A DNA stretch of 64,000 nucleotides from Pseudomonas sp. MH9.2 (GCF_034353875.1 NZ_CP133784.1:3996501-4060500), one strand, 5' to 3'; positions 46,869-57,604 are shown, counted from the stretch's first letter. Notes: generated by a model not told the origin, from the sequence alone. Made by a program: numbers and translations.

Positions 46869-47810
46869 ATGAAGAAACTCAAGGTTGCCATTATCGGCTC
46901 GGGAAACATTGGTACCGACCTGATGATCAAGATCATGCGCCACGGCAAGCGCCTGGAAATGGCTGTGATGGTCGGTATCGATCCCAACTCCGATGGTCTG
47001 GCGCGTGCTGCGCGCCTGGGGATCGCCACTACCCACCAAGGTGTAGTCGGGTTGACCCAAATGGACGAGTTCAAGGACATCGACTTTGTCTTCGATGCCA
47101 CCTCCGCTTCGGCCCACGTGAAGAACGACGCATTCCTGCGTTCGATCAAACCAGGCATTCGCCTGATCGACCTGACGCCGGCGGCCATTGGTCCGTATTG
47201 CGTGCCAGTGGTCAACGGCGCGGAGCATGTCGACAAACTCAACGTGAACATGGTCACCTGTGGTGGCCAAGCGACCATTCCGATGGTGGCGGCCGTCTCC
47301 CGCGTGGCCAAGGTGCATTACGCCGAGATTATCGCCTCCATTGCCTCGAAATCCGCTGGCCCAGGAACCCGTGCCAATATCGACGAGTTCACCGAAACCA
47401 CCAGCAAGGCTATCGAAGTGATCGGCGGTGCCGCCAAGGGTAAGGCGATCATCATCATGAATCCGGCCGAGCCGCCGCTGATCATGCGCGATACCGTGTT
47501 CGTGCTGTCTGAGGCTGCTGATCAGGCGGCCGTGCAAGCCTCCATCCTGGCGATGGAACAGGCAGTCAACGCTTACGTACCGGGTTACCGTCTTAAGCAG
47601 CAGGTGCAGTTCGACGTGATCCCCGAAGACGCGCCGCTGAACATTCCGGGCCTGGGCCGGTTCTCGGGTCTGAAGACGTCCATCTTCCTGGAAGTCGAAG
47701 GGGCTGCCCACTACCTGCCGGCGTATGCGGGCAACCTCGACATCATGACCTCCGCCGGCATGGCTACAGCCGAGCGCATGGCTGAAAGAATGCTGAGCGG
47801 TGAGGCCTGA
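46869..47810 (+). CDS. mhpF: Acetaldehyde dehydrogenase (acylating)
   Basis: 313 residues. Rossmann start [18 protein letters not shown] and the catalytic cysteine in [16 protein letters not shown]. Converts acetaldehyde channelled from MhpE, with CoA and NAD, to acetyl-CoA. Standard pairing with the aldolase immediately downstream. Confidence 0.96.
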   Translation: MKKLKVAIIGSGNIGTDLMIKIMRHGKRLEMAVMVGIDPNSDGLARAARLGIATTHQGVVGLTQMDEFKDIDFVFDATSASAHVKNDAFLRSIKPGIRLIDLTPAAIGPYCVPVVNGAEHVDKLNVNMVTCGGQATIPMVAAVSRVAKVHYAEIIASIASKSAGPGTRANIDEFTETTSKAIEVIGGAAKGKAIIIMNPAEPPLIMRDTVFVLSEAADQAAVQASILAMEQAVNAYVPGYRLKQQVQFDVIPEDAPLNIPGLGRFSGLKTSIFLEVEGAAHYLPAYAGNLDIMTSAGMATAERMAERMLSGEA

Positions 47811-47820
47811 GGACATGAGC

Positions 47821-48837
47821 ATGACTGACAAGAAACTCTATATCTCCGATGTGACCCTGCGCGATGGCAGCCACGCCATTCGTCATCAGTACTCAATCCA
47901 GAACGTGCAGGACATTGCTCGCGCACTGGATCAAGCCAATGTCGATGCCATTGAAGTCACTCACGGCGACGGGCTGCAGGGTTCGAGCTTCAACTACGGC
48001 TTCGGCGCCCACAGCGACCTGGAATGGATCGAAGCGGCGGCGGACGTGATCGAAAATGCCAGAATCACCGTGCTGTTGATTCCCGGCATCGGCACCGTGC
48101 ACGACCTTAAGGAAGCCTACAAGGCCGGCGCGCGCTCGGTACGTGTAGCCACGCACTGCACCGAGGCGGATGTCTCCAGGCAACATATCGAATTTGCCCG
48201 GGAACTGGGCATGGACACTGTGGGCTTTCTGATGATGAGCCACATGATCGAGCCTGAGCAGCTGGCCGCTCAAGGCAAGCTGATGGAGTCGTACGGCGCG
48301 CAATGCATCTATATGGCTGACTCCGGTGGCGCGATGAACATGCAGGATATTCGTGTCCGCATGCGTGCCTTCAAGGCCACATTAAATCCCGAGACTCAAA
48401 CCGGCATGCACGCCCACCACAACCTCAGCCTCGGTGTGGCCAACTCCATCACTGCGGTGGAGGAGGGTTGCGACCGCGTTGACGCAAGTCTGGCGGGCAT
48501 GGGGGCTGGTGCTGGCAATGCACCGCTGGAAGTTTTCATCGCCGCTGCCGAGCGTCTGGGCTGGAATCACGGCACCGACCTGTACCGCCTGATGGACGCC
48601 GCCGATGATTTGGTGCGTCCGCTGCAGGACCGCCCGGTGCGGGTCGATCGCGAAACCCTGGCGTTGGGCTATGCCGGTGTGTACTCCAGCTTTCTGCGTC
48701 ATGCCGAAGTGGTGGCCGCGAAGTACGGCCTGAAAACCCTCGACATCCTTGTTGAGTTGGGACGTCGACGCATGGTCGGCGGTCAGGAAGACATGATCGT
48801 TGATGTCGCTCTGGATCTTCTCAAGCAGCGTGCTTGA
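47821..48837 (+). CDS. mhpE: 4-hydroxy-2-oxovalerate aldolase
   Basis: 338 residues, DmpG/MhpE family. Splits 4-hydroxy-2-oxovalerate into pyruvate and acetaldehyde, which is passed to Mhp[19 protein letters not shown] (metal and catalytic His), [13 protein letters not shown] (metal His pair) and the C-terminal DmpG communication domain are present. ATG 47821 chosen for its distance from AGGA and its match to the family start; ATG 47815 is possible. Last gene of mhpBCDFE. Confidence 0.95.
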   Translation: MTDKKLYISDVTLRDGSHAIRHQYSIQNVQDIARALDQANVDAIEVTHGDGLQGSSFNYGFGAHSDLEWIEAAADVIENARITVLLIPGIGTVHDLKEAYKAGARSVRVATHCTEADVSRQHIEFARELGMDTVGFLMMSHMIEPEQLAAQGKLMESYGAQCIYMADSGGAMNMQDIRVRMRAFKATLNPETQTGMHAHHNLSLGVANSITAVEEGCDRVDASLAGMGAGAGNAPLEVFIAAAERLGWNHGTDLYRLMDAADDLVRPLQDRPVRVDRETLALGYAGVYSSFLRHAEVVAAKYGLKTLDILVELGRRRMVGGQEDMIVDVALDLLKQRA

Positions 48838-48853
48838 TCCGTAGCTCCTTTAT

Positions 48854-48878
48854 GCCGTGCCTGTCACGGCTTTTTTTT
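48854..48878 (+). terminator. Terminator of the mhp operon
   Basis: GCCGTG-CCTGT-CACGGC followed by eight T: textbook intrinsic terminator 17 bases after the mhpE stop. Confidence 0.92.
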
Positions 48879-48937
48879 GCGAAGAAACTTTACAGGCACT
48901 CGCAGTGGTTCAGCCCCGGCCGAGAAGAGGTGTCCCG

Positions 48938-50917
48938 ATGCTGTCCAACTTGTCGATGACGAAAAAGCTTTTACTAACGGTCCTGCCCATCACGCTGTTG
49001 ATTTACGTGGCCACCGTGTTGCTGGTCTATCAGTCGAGCAAAGGTTCCACCGAAAAGCTTGCCGAAGTGGCTGTGGAGGCGATTGCCCAGCGCCAGGCGA
49101 CGGATATCAGCGGCTATTTCAATGCTTCGCTGTACTCGGCGCGTAACACCGCCGAACTGTTGGGCTATGAGTTGATCGACGGCCAGTTGCAGGATCGGCG
49201 CATCGCTGACCAAATGATCGAATCCTTGCTCCGCAGCACGCCTCAGGCCACTGCGGTCTGGTGGGTGCCGAGTGGCTCGTCGCAAGATCAGGCGGTGCTC
49301 TGGCTGCGCGCCGGCCAAACGCTCAACCCTGGTTTGGATGATCAGCGCCAGGCCCTGCTCAGCGCCCTCGGGCAGAACGCTGGCGAGCGGGAAAGTGTGA
49401 TCCCGCTGCTGCGCCTGGGCAGCGCCGGTGGTGACAGGGTGGTGATCGCCGTGCTGGTTCCGGTGCGTGACAATGGCCGGGTAGTGGGCAGCTTTGGCAT
49501 TGGCCTGGATGCGGCACAGTTGCAGAAGCGGGTTGCCGAACTGCGTCCATTGGAGGTCGGACTGGCGGTGTTGATTGCCCATGATACGACCCTGGTTGCC
49601 CACCCGGACCCGAGCAGGGTGGGTCGCACGCAAGCTGAAAGCGAGGGAGACTTCCTGGGTGATCATCTTAAAGTCGTCATCGACGCGGTACGTGGTGGCG
49701 TCGCAATGACACTGCGTTTTATCTCGCCGGCGATGGCCGAAGAGGTTTTTATGCTGGTGACGCCGGTGACTATCGGGGATACCGGCACGCCTTGGTCGCT
49801 GGGGCTCGCTTTTCCCAGTTCGGCGCTGCTCGGAGGGGTCAAGACGCTGGCCTTGCAGCTTATTCTGCTCGGCGGATTTGCCGCATTGGCGTTGGGCGCT
49901 ACCGTGTTTTTGCTGGGGCGTGCCTTGTCGCGGCCGCTGGAAGCCGTGGTGCAGGCCATCCAGCAGTTGGCATCCGGTGAGGCTGACCTGTGCTTGCGCC
50001 TGCCGGCCAGGGGCGATGATGAACTGGCGACGCTTGCACGCGAGTTCAATCACTTTCTCAGTGCAATGGCTGATCTGGTGTTGGAGATCAAGGGCACCAG
50101 TCTCGCGCTGCAGAAAACCTCCTCCGAGTTGCAGGAAGAGAGCTGCGCGTCTGGGCTGACGGTGGATGCACAGCGCGATGAAGTGGGGCAGCTGGCGACC
50201 GCTATGCAGCAGATGGCGGCGACTATCGAGGAGGTAGCCGGCAACGCCGGGCAGGCGGCTCAGGCCAGCGGCGAGGGCGATCAGGCCGTCGCACGCGGGC
50301 AGGCCACGGTGTCCAGTCTGGTGGAGGCGATCAACCTGGATGCGCAAACCCTCGAGCACGTTTCTGGCTTGGCCACGCAACTGGATGAAGCCAGCCAGTC
50401 GATTGGCACCATCGTTGCGGTGATCAGCAATATTGCCGATCAGACCAACTTGCTGGCGCTCAACGCGGCCATCGAGTCTGCGCGAGCTGGCGAGCAAGGC
50501 CGCGGTTTTGCCGTGGTGGCGGGCGAAGTACGGGCACTGGCGCAGCGTACTCACATCTCAACCGAGCAAGTGAACCGCAGCGTCAATTTGATTCAGGCGC
50601 GCACACGTACGGTGGTCGACATCATCGTTCAGAGCCGTAGCGCCTCGCAGGCCAACGTTGTCAGTGCGCGAGAGGCCAGCGAGGCCTTGCAGACGCTGTC
50701 GCAGGTGATCGGCCAGATGCGTCATATGAGTCAGCAGATCGCTACGGCCACCGAAGAGCAGGCGACCACCAGTGAGCTCCTGTCGCGCAGCCTGGTGAGT
50801 ATCGCCGACTCGGCCGAAAGTGCTTCGCAGAGCGCCCGCCTGGTCAATCAGCGCAGTGGGGATCTGGATAAAAGCGCCACACGGCTCAACGCCTTGGTCA
50901 GTCGTTTCAAACTCTGA
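48938..50917 (+). CDS. Methyl-accepting chemotaxis protein following the mhp operon
   Basis: 659 residues from ATG 48938 (GAGG seven bases before). Membrane segment (about 9-31), periplasmic dCache-like sensor (about 35-300, with PQATAVWWVPSGSSQDQAV and GSFGIGLDAAQLQKRV), second membrane segment (about 315-340), HAMP (LSRPLEAVVQAIQQLASGEADLCLRL) and signalling domain with tip [32 protein letters not shown] (Ser for the common Ala, Gly for Asp). Downstream of mhpE after a terminator; probably senses an aromatic or related compound, judged from location only. Confidence 0.9.
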   Translation: MLSNLSMTKKLLLTVLPITLLIYVATVLLVYQSSKGSTEKLAEVAVEAIAQRQATDISGYFNASLYSARNTAELLGYELIDGQLQDRRIADQMIESLLRSTPQATAVWWVPSGSSQDQAVLWLRAGQTLNPGLDDQRQALLSALGQNAGERESVIPLLRLGSAGGDRVVIAVLVPVRDNGRVVGSFGIGLDAAQLQKRVAELRPLEVGLAVLIAHDTTLVAHPDPSRVGRTQAESEGDFLGDHLKVVIDAVRGGVAMTLRFISPAMAEEVFMLVTPVTIGDTGTPWSLGLAFPSSALLGGVKTLALQLILLGGFAALALGATVFLLGRALSRPLEAVVQAIQQLASGEADLCLRLPARGDDELATLAREFNHFLSAMADLVLEIKGTSLALQKTSSELQEESCASGLTVDAQRDEVGQLATAMQQMAATIEEVAGNAGQAAQASGEGDQAVARGQATVSSLVEAINLDAQTLEHVSGLATQLDEASQSIGTIVAVISNIADQTNLLALNAAIESARAGEQGRGFAVVAGEVRALAQRTHISTEQVNRSVNLIQARTRTVVDIIVQSRSASQANVVSAREASEALQTLSQVIGQMRHMSQQIATATEEQATTSELLSRSLVSIADSAESASQSARLVNQRSGDLDKSATRLNALVSRFKL

Positions 50918-51190
50918 GTCCGCCCGGTGGTGCCGTGTACCACGCCGTGGTGGTCTCTCTCGTAATCATATTCAAGCTATTGATTTAAAACAAAAAATAA
51001 ATAAATACGAGCGGCTCTGAATGGCGCTCGTACGCCCCCGTGCAGCGATGAAAATTGACCCGGATCATTAACTTGCACTGGGCGGATAAGCCAAGCAGTA
51101 GACGGATAGTCCGTGGGGGCATGGACACCTAATGTAACCGCTAGCTTCGTTATCAGCTTCCGGATAGCGATTTACGTATGGATCAGTCCC

Positions 51191-52231
51191 ATGTCGAACC
51201 TTTCTACCAGTGAACACATCCTCACGCAGGTTTCTGCGCCAGGCATCGGTGCGCGTCTGCTGAAGCTCATCATGATGCTTCTTCCGTGGACCATCATCGC
51301 AGCGCTGTTGGGGGCTGGGCTCTTTATCCGTCCACAGCCGGTGGGCGGTACCGTCGCTGCGTCCGCACTTGAGCGTCGCGATCAGTTCTATGGACTGGCA
51401 GAGCTGCCGGGGGGCGCCTTACTGGCCAGTGGTTCCTACGGCAAGATCCTGTCGATCAGCCGGGATGGCCAGATCCGCCGCTTGAGCACTCCAACCCGCA
51501 ACACCCTGCAGGACATAGCCGTCTGGGATGCCGAGCACGCCGTGGCGGTAGGTAATGACGGGGTAGTCCTGTTCAGTCTTGACGGTGGGCTGCACTGGAA
51601 TCAGGCGGCCGATGTGCCGCGCTCGGCAACCGCCAACAAGCTCAACCGTGTTCGCATCGGTGCCGGGGGACTGGCCATCGCCACCGGCGAGATGGGGGCG
51701 GTGCTGATCAGTCGCGACTTTGGCCGCAGCTGGCAGCGTCTGCGTGACGAGGAAGATGTGGCCTGGAACGACGTAGCAATTCTCGGCAGCGGTCAACTGG
51801 TGTTGGTGGGCGAGTTCGGGCGCGTGCTGCTCGGTAACCTCGAGACCGGGGAATGGCGAGAGGTTGAGTCGCCACTGTCCAGCTCGCTGATGGCGTTGAC
51901 GTTTCGCGATGCTCAGCACGGCATGGCCGTCGGCCTGGAGGGTGCCGTAATGGAAACTCGGGACGGTGGGCAGCACTGGGAAGTGATAGACGTCGGTCTG
52001 CACGATCACCTGTTTGATGTGGCCTGGCTGCAAGAGCAGGGCGCCTGGTTTGTCACCGGTGCTTTGGGGCGTTGGGCCAGTGGCGATGCCAAGGGTTGGC
52101 AATCCGGGACCCTCGATGCACAGAACCTGTCCTGGCATGTTCGGGCGATGCCCGTGGCCGACGGCATTTGGCTGGCGGGTGCCGACATCGGTCGCTGGCA
52201 CGGCAAGGTCTGGTCCCTGCTGAAGCCCTGA
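51191..52231 (+). CDS. YCF48-related beta-propeller protein
   Basis: 346 residues: one N-terminal membrane segment (about 26-45, LIMMLLPWTIIAALLGAGLFI) and then repeats of the BNR/YCF48 kind (VVLFSLDGGLHWNQA, AVLISRDFGRSWQRL, AVMETRDGGQHWEVI) that form an exported propeller. It opens a four-gene block with an RND protein, a DUF1302 and a DUF1329 gene, a set often found together beside aromatic- or steroid-degradation genes. Presumed role: periplasmic adaptor or assembly factor for the transport block. Confidence 0.85.
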   Translation: MSNLSTSEHILTQVSAPGIGARLLKLIMMLLPWTIIAALLGAGLFIRPQPVGGTVAASALERRDQFYGLAELPGGALLASGSYGKILSISRDGQIRRLSTPTRNTLQDIAVWDAEHAVAVGNDGVVLFSLDGGLHWNQAADVPRSATANKLNRVRIGAGGLAIATGEMGAVLISRDFGRSWQRLRDEEDVAWNDVAILGSGQLVLVGEFGRVLLGNLETGEWREVESPLSSSLMALTFRDAQHGMAVGLEGAVMETRDGGQHWEVIDVGLHDHLFDVAWLQEQGAWFVTGALGRWASGDAKGWQSGTLDAQNLSWHVRAMPVADGIWLAGADIGRWHGKVWSLLKP

Positions 52232-52265
52232 ACCCCTAGTTGCCTAATTCAAGCGAGAGCATTCC

Positions 52266-54641
52266 ATGATCGAACGTATAGCCGAGTTCTGCATCCGGCG
52301 CGGTGCCTGGGTTGCCAGTGGCCTGTTGTGTATGACGTTGGTGCTGGGTTGGTTCGCCCTGCACATTGAGGTTCGCACTGTATTTGAAGACATGCTGCCG
52401 TCACGGCACGAATACGTGCAGACACACGAGAAGTTCAAAGACACATTCGGCGGCTCAAACATAGTCACCATCATGTTTGAGGTCGATGAGGGCGATATTT
52501 TCCAGACTCAGGTATTGGAAAAAGTCCGTGAAGTGACGTTGGGGCTGCGTGAAGTCTCGGCGGTCAACCCTTACCAGATCACCTCCCTGGCCTCGAAGAA
52601 ACTCAAAGAAGTGCGGGCGTCCACTGCCGGTATCGAGAGCCTGCCACTGATGTGGCCGGAGCTGCCGGCCAACGCCGACGCCATGGCCGCGCTCAAGCAG
52701 GCCGTGCTGCGCAACCCGTTGGTCTACGGGCCCTATGTGTCCAAGGATATGCAGGCGACGCTGATCACGGTCGACTTCATCGACGATCAGGTCAACTACA
52801 GCAAAGTGTTCCAGGAGATTCGCACCCTGATTGCCAGCGTCGATGATGGCAAGGTGCATATCCGCGTAGTGGGCGACCCAATGCTTTATGGCTGGGTGGG
52901 CCACTACCTTTCGGAAACTTTCCTGCTGGTCGGCATCGCTCTGCTGGTCACTCTGGTCATGCTGTTTGTCCTTCTGCGTACGTGGCGCGGGATGCTGTTG
53001 CCGCTGCTCGCCGGTGCCGTCAGTGCCTCTTGGGCATTGGGCATCTGCCACCTGCTGAACATCAGTTTCGAGCCACTGGTGATCGTGGTGGCGATGTTGA
53101 TCACTTCGCGTGCTGTGTCGCACTCAGTGCAGATCGTCAACCGTTTCGATGATGAGTTGCAGCTTTTGCCCGCTCACGCGGACACGGCCAAAATCGCGGC
53201 CCGCGTAGCCCTGTCCGACTTGTTCAGGCCAGGCATGCTGGGGGTCATTGCTGATGCGGCGTGTATGGCGGTGGTCGCCCTGAGCCCGATTCCGATGCTG
53301 CAGAAACTCACTGTTCTTGCGGTGGTGTGGGTGCTGACGCTGACCGTCAGCGCCGTGATTCTGACCCCGGTGATGCTCTCGTTTATCCGCAGGCCGCACG
53401 GGATGGTGCATCCGCTCAACTGTATTCCAATGCTGAATAAGGTGCTTGACCTGGCGACCCGCGTGAGCTTGTCGCGCGCTCGTTACGTGGTGCTGGCCAG
53501 CACCTTTGTGGTGGTGGTGTGTGCTGGCGTTTATTCGCTGAACCTGAAAATCGGTGATGCCAATCCTGGTTCACCGATTCTCTGGCCGCAATCGGAATAC
53601 AACGTCGATTCGGCGGCAATCAACAAGCGCTTCGAAGGCGTAGACCGTATGTTTGTGGTGCTGGGTGAAGACGGTAACCAAGGGCTGATGAAGAGCAACG
53701 AAGCCCTGCACGCGATGAACAGCTTTCAGCGTTTTATCGAGGCACAGCCTGAGATCGGCGGCTCGATTTCGCTGGCCGATGTGCTGCCACAAGTTAACGT
53801 CAGCCTGCGCGAAGGTAACCCGCGTTATCTGGAGCTGGGCGATACCAGCGCGATCAACGGCAGCCTGGTGGCCATGCTCGACTCGGTATCCGAGCCGGGA
53901 GATATCTCGCGCTTTGCCGACGAGCAGTATGCCAACGGCGCCGTAACCCTGATGTTCCGGGATCGCCAGGGCGAGACCATCCGCACCGCCATGGCACGGA
54001 TCAAGGAGTTCATCGCGCAAAACCCGCTTGCCCAGGGCCAGTGGCACCTGGCCGGTGGCCTGATCGGGGTCATGGCAGCGGTCAACGAGATCATCCTCGC
54101 CAGCCAGATCGAAGCCATTGCGCTGGCCCTGATGGTGCTGGCCCTGATCTGCACTGTGGTGTACCGCTCCTCGATGGCCGGCATGGTGTTCATGGTGCCG
54201 GTGATCATTTCCAACATGCTGACCTTCGCCTTTATGACCTGGAAGGGGATCGGTATGAGCATCAATACCGTACCGGTCGCGGCCTTGGGGATTGGGCTTG
54301 GCGTGGATTACGCCTTCTACATCGCCGATCGCATCAAGGAAGAAATCGCCATCGGCAAAAGCGCCGAGGAGGCCGTGCGTATTTCTCTGCACTCGTCCGG
54401 TATGGGCGTGATCGTGACCGCCAGCGTGCTGATCCTGGCCACCCTGTTGTGGTGGGCTTCGTCGCTGCGCTTTCAGGCCGAGATGGGTCTGTTGATGGCG
54501 ATCTGGCTAAGCGCTTCAGCATTCTCCGCGCTGTTCGTCATGCCTTCGCTGATCTACGTGTTCCGGCCTCACTTCATATTTGGTGAGCACAAACAGACGC
54601 CAGTCGCCAGTCAGTCGAACGCAAGGATTGAGCTGGGTTGA
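52266..54641 (+). CDS. RND/MMPL-family transporter
   Basis: 791 residues, two repeats of one transmembrane helix, a large periplasmic loop and five further helices, as in MMPL/SSD-type RND proteins (FALHIEVRTVFEDMLPSRHEY at the first loop; GIGLGVDYAFYIADRIKEE in the second helix bundle with the proton-relay type acidic residue). Probably moves a hydrophobic compound or lipid between inner membrane and periplasm. Located 34 bases after the YCF48-like gene. Confidence 0.88.
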   Translation: MIERIAEFCIRRGAWVASGLLCMTLVLGWFALHIEVRTVFEDMLPSRHEYVQTHEKFKDTFGGSNIVTIMFEVDEGDIFQTQVLEKVREVTLGLREVSAVNPYQITSLASKKLKEVRASTAGIESLPLMWPELPANADAMAALKQAVLRNPLVYGPYVSKDMQATLITVDFIDDQVNYSKVFQEIRTLIASVDDGKVHIRVVGDPMLYGWVGHYLSETFLLVGIALLVTLVMLFVLLRTWRGMLLPLLAGAVSASWALGICHLLNISFEPLVIVVAMLITSRAVSHSVQIVNRFDDELQLLPAHADTAKIAARVALSDLFRPGMLGVIADAACMAVVALSPIPMLQKLTVLAVVWVLTLTVSAVILTPVMLSFIRRPHGMVHPLNCIPMLNKVLDLATRVSLSRARYVVLASTFVVVVCAGVYSLNLKIGDANPGSPILWPQSEYNVDSAAINKRFEGVDRMFVVLGEDGNQGLMKSNEALHAMNSFQRFIEAQPEIGGSISLADVLPQVNVSLREGNPRYLELGDTSAINGSLVAMLDSVSEPGDISRFADEQYANGAVTLMFRDRQGETIRTAMARIKEFIAQNPLAQGQWHLAGGLIGVMAAVNEIILASQIEAIALALMVLALICTVVYRSSMAGMVFMVPVIISNMLTFAFMTWKGIGMSINTVPVAALGIGLGVDYAFYIADRIKEEIAIGKSAEEAVRISLHSSGMGVIVTASVLILATLLWWASSLRFQAEMGLLMAIWLSASAFSALFVMPSLIYVFRPHFIFGEHKQTPVASQSNARIELG

Positions 54642-54704
54642 GGCGAAAAACAATAACAAGAGCACTCATTCAATCGCTGCCATCACTTATTGGGGAGTAC
54701 ATCC

Positions 54705-56309
54705 ATGAGCAAACTGATCCGGGGCATGCAACCGCTTACCTCGTTCAACAGCATCGCGACGGCTATCGCACTGGGCGTGGTTGCCACGCCAGCGCTCGCT
54801 GACGATACCTTCACTTACGACGGTTACCTGCGCCAGGAAATGTCGTGGAACATGAAGAACTGGGAAGACACCCCTGGTTATAACGACCGCGGCAAGCTGT
54901 CGATGATGCGCAGTACCGCGCGCCTGAACTTGCAGTGGAAACCCAGTGACGACTTATCTTTCGTCGCCAAGTTGCGCGGGGTACGGGAGGTAGAGACCAG
55001 CTTCCTCACGCACCTGGAGAAAATGGGCGCCAATAACTATCACGAGGCTGACGGTCGCGGTGATATCACCGACCTCTACGACAAAACTGAAATCCGTGAG
55101 CTGTACGTGGATTTGCCACTGGGCGAACGCACCAGGCTGCGCTTCGGTAAACAGCAGATTGCCTGGGGCGAGACTGATTTCTTTGCTGCCAACGACCTCG
55201 TGCACGGCTTCGACGATACCTGGCGCTCGTTTTTGGAGCCTGCCAACGAAGAGTTGCGCAAAACCAACATCATGGCCAAGTTCAACATCGACGTGCCGGA
55301 GTACAACGGCGGCGTTGAACTGTTTGTGCGTCCGGGTTGGGACCGCAAGAATGACATCGGTACCGAAATCGACATCTACGGTGGTCGCTGGTCGAGTCAG
55401 CCATATGCGGGCGTGGATTTTCGCAACATCGACCCATACAACTACAAAAGCAGTGAAGGCAGTGTAAATGACGTAACCGGTGGTATTCGTTGGAGCGGCC
55501 TCTACGGTGATACAAACTACTCGTTGTCGTACCTGAAAACTTACTACAACGCGCCGATTCTAAACCCTTCGAACAACCTGGCGTTGTTCGGTATGCCAGG
55601 GGTCCCCTCCGGCGCGACCTCGACGGGCACTGACCAGACACGTGGTCTGGCCGGTGAAATCATCTACCCGCTTGTTGATATCTTCGGCTTTACCGCCAGC
55701 CGCTACTCCGATTTGGCTGATGCGGTGTTCAGTACCGAGGTGGCCTATATCAAGGATGCGCCGTATCAGTTTGAAGCCAAGACCCCGACCATGCTCAGCC
55801 AGTACATCGCGCCAGGCTTCGATGGCTATACCAAGAAGGATGTCGTTGCGCTGATGCTGCGCATGGACAAGAACATCGCCGCCACCCAAACCTGGCTGGG
55901 CACCGAAAAACCCATGTTTTTCTCCGTGCAGCTGTTCGACAAGTGGGTGCAGAACTTCGATAAAAATGACCAACTGCTGTACAGCGTGGGCTGGGGTGGC
56001 AAGGTCAAGGAACATTCGGCCATGGGGACCACGATCTTTGACCTGAGCTACGCAAACGGGCGTGTTCGACCACAGCTGGTTCTCGGTGCCGACCTGAGCA
56101 ACGGTGGTGGTTTTGCGGTGCCGTCAGTGACCTTTGAGCTGTCCAGCAAAGTTCGCTGGAAAGTTGAATACGATGCTTTCTGGGATAACGGGTCTCACGA
56201 TTCCAAGAACTGTCAGCCGGGCAATCTGGCGACGTGTGACACCACCACCCTGTTTGGCTACTTCCATAACCGCGATCAGCTGTACACCAGCCTGACCTAC
56301 CTCTTTTAA
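54705..56309 (+). CDS. DUF1302 outer-membrane-type protein
   Basis: 534 residues. Signal peptide (about 1-34, ending PALA), then DDTFTYDGYLRQEMSWNMKNWED and alternating beta-strand sequence to a C-terminal phenylalanine (LTYLF), fitting an outer-membrane beta-barrel. ATG 54705 has GGGGAG upstream. DUF1302 proteins accompany DUF1329 and RND genes in catabolic clusters and are thought to help uptake or export of hydrophobic substrates. Confidence 0.88.
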   Translation: MSKLIRGMQPLTSFNSIATAIALGVVATPALADDTFTYDGYLRQEMSWNMKNWEDTPGYNDRGKLSMMRSTARLNLQWKPSDDLSFVAKLRGVREVETSFLTHLEKMGANNYHEADGRGDITDLYDKTEIRELYVDLPLGERTRLRFGKQQIAWGETDFFAANDLVHGFDDTWRSFLEPANEELRKTNIMAKFNIDVPEYNGGVELFVRPGWDRKNDIGTEIDIYGGRWSSQPYAGVDFRNIDPYNYKSSEGSVNDVTGGIRWSGLYGDTNYSLSYLKTYYNAPILNPSNNLALFGMPGVPSGATSTGTDQTRGLAGEIIYPLVDIFGFTASRYSDLADAVFSTEVAYIKDAPYQFEAKTPTMLSQYIAPGFDGYTKKDVVALMLRMDKNIAATQTWLGTEKPMFFSVQLFDKWVQNFDKNDQLLYSVGWGGKVKEHSAMGTTIFDLSYANGRVRPQLVLGADLSNGGGFAVPSVTFELSSKVRWKVEYDAFWDNGSHDSKNCQPGNLATCDTTTLFGYFHNRDQLYTSLTYLF

Positions 56310-56326
56310 GTCCAATCGGAGACTAC

Positions 56327-57604
56327 ATGATGGCTATGTTTTGTCATGCTCTACGCACCCCGTTTCTGGCGGGCCTGATCACTGCCATCGGCAGCCTGGC
56401 AAGCCTGACCATGGCTGCCGAGGTACCGGTGGGCACGGTTATCTCGGCTGCCAACCTCGACCAGATCAAGGGCAACACCTTTGAAGGTCACACCATCGCC
56501 AGTCTGTTGACCGAGAAGATGGAATGGCGCATCCGCAACGATGGCTGGAAACTGCCATTGGCCGCTTCCAGGGAAGTACCGCTGGACCCCCGCTGGGTCA
56601 AAGCGTCCAATGCCAACGCAGGCAAGACCTCTATCAACCGGCAGGAATGCCGTATCGACGGTTGGGGGGCGGGCGCACCGTTCCCGAACATAGACGTGAA
56701 GGACCCTGAGGCGGCCGAGAAGATCGTCTGGAACTGGCACTTGGGTCAACTGGTAGGCGATGTCTCGCAAGTACCGGGTTACACCCAAGTACTGATCGAT
56801 GGCAAGAAAGGCGTACACGCCGAGCCGGTGGCTGAGTTCACCCGTTACGCCATGAAGGGTCGCCTGACGGGTGGCAGCACTGTTGAAGGTGATGGCAGTG
56901 AGCGCGGTCGTCAGCTGCTGTACTTCAAGTCTCCGTCCGATATGAAGGGGCTGGGTACTTACACCGTTATGTATGACTCGGCGAAAGTGAACAGCGTGTG
57001 GGCCTATATCCCGGCTGTTCGCCGCGTGCGCCAGCTGTCTGGGGGAGCCTGGATGGACCCGGTGGGCTCATCTGACCAGCTGCAGGATGATCTGGAAATC
57101 TTCAACGCCCGTCCATGCTGGTATCCGGAATACAAGCTACTGGGTAAGCGCAGCATTCTGGCGGTGACCGCGAGCAAGACCGGAACCGATATCTGGAACA
57201 AGGAAGGTAAAACGTTTGCCGAACGGTATCCGATTCTGCAGAACGAGCCACCTTACTGGAACATGAACGGCAACAACTACGAAGTGCGTGAAGTCTACGT
57301 CATCGAAGCCATTACTCCGTCCATCCACCCTTACAGCAAAAAGGTGCTCTACATCGATGTGAAATACCCGCGTATTCACTACGGTGAGGCCTACAACCGC
57401 AAGGGCGAGTTCTGGAAGTTTATGGAATTTCACTCCTATGCCAACGTCACCGATGGCGATATCCGTACCACCGCAGGGGCGGTCATTGATTACCAGCGTA
57501 ACCACGCGACTGTCTCGCTGATCGACACCACCAGTTGGCGTACCAACTTCGTCGCCAAGCCTACCGACTTTTCGTTACAGGCATTGCAGGGCGCTGGTCA
57601 CTAA
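56327..57604 (+). CDS. DUF1329 exported protein
   Basis: 425 residues with a signal peptide (about 1-30, ending MAA) and the DUF1329 fold (LTEKMEWRIRNDGWKLPL, FKSPSDMKGLGTYTVMYDSAKVNSVWAYIPAVRRVRQLSGGAWMDPVGSSD), which resembles LolA/LolB-like lipid carriers. It starts 17 bases after the DUF1302 gene. Likely a periplasmic partner of the barrel and RND pump. Confidence 0.88.
   Translation: MMAMFCHALRTPFLAGLITAIGSLASLTMAAEVPVGTVISAANLDQIKGNTFEGHTIASLLTEKMEWRIRNDGWKLPLAASREVPLDPRWVKASNANAGKTSINRQECRIDGWGAGAPFPNIDVKDPEAAEKIVWNWHLGQLVGDVSQVPGYTQVLIDGKKGVHAEPVAEFTRYAMKGRLTGGSTVEGDGSERGRQLLYFKSPSDMKGLGTYTVMYDSAKVNSVWAYIPAVRRVRQLSGGAWMDPVGSSDQLQDDLEIFNARPCWYPEYKLLGKRSILAVTASKTGTDIWNKEGKTFAERYPILQNEPPYWNMNGNNYEVREVYVIEAITPSIHPYSKKVLYIDVKYPRIHYGEAYNRKGEFWKFMEFHSYANVTDGDIRTTAGAVIDYQRNHATVSLIDTTSWRTNFVAKPTDFSLQALQGAGH

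Noticed and set aside
48974..50554. 526-codon frame antisense to the chemoreceptor
   Set aside because: Its complement is a clear MCP; the antisense product is rich in Arg, His and Gln, typical of shadow frames.
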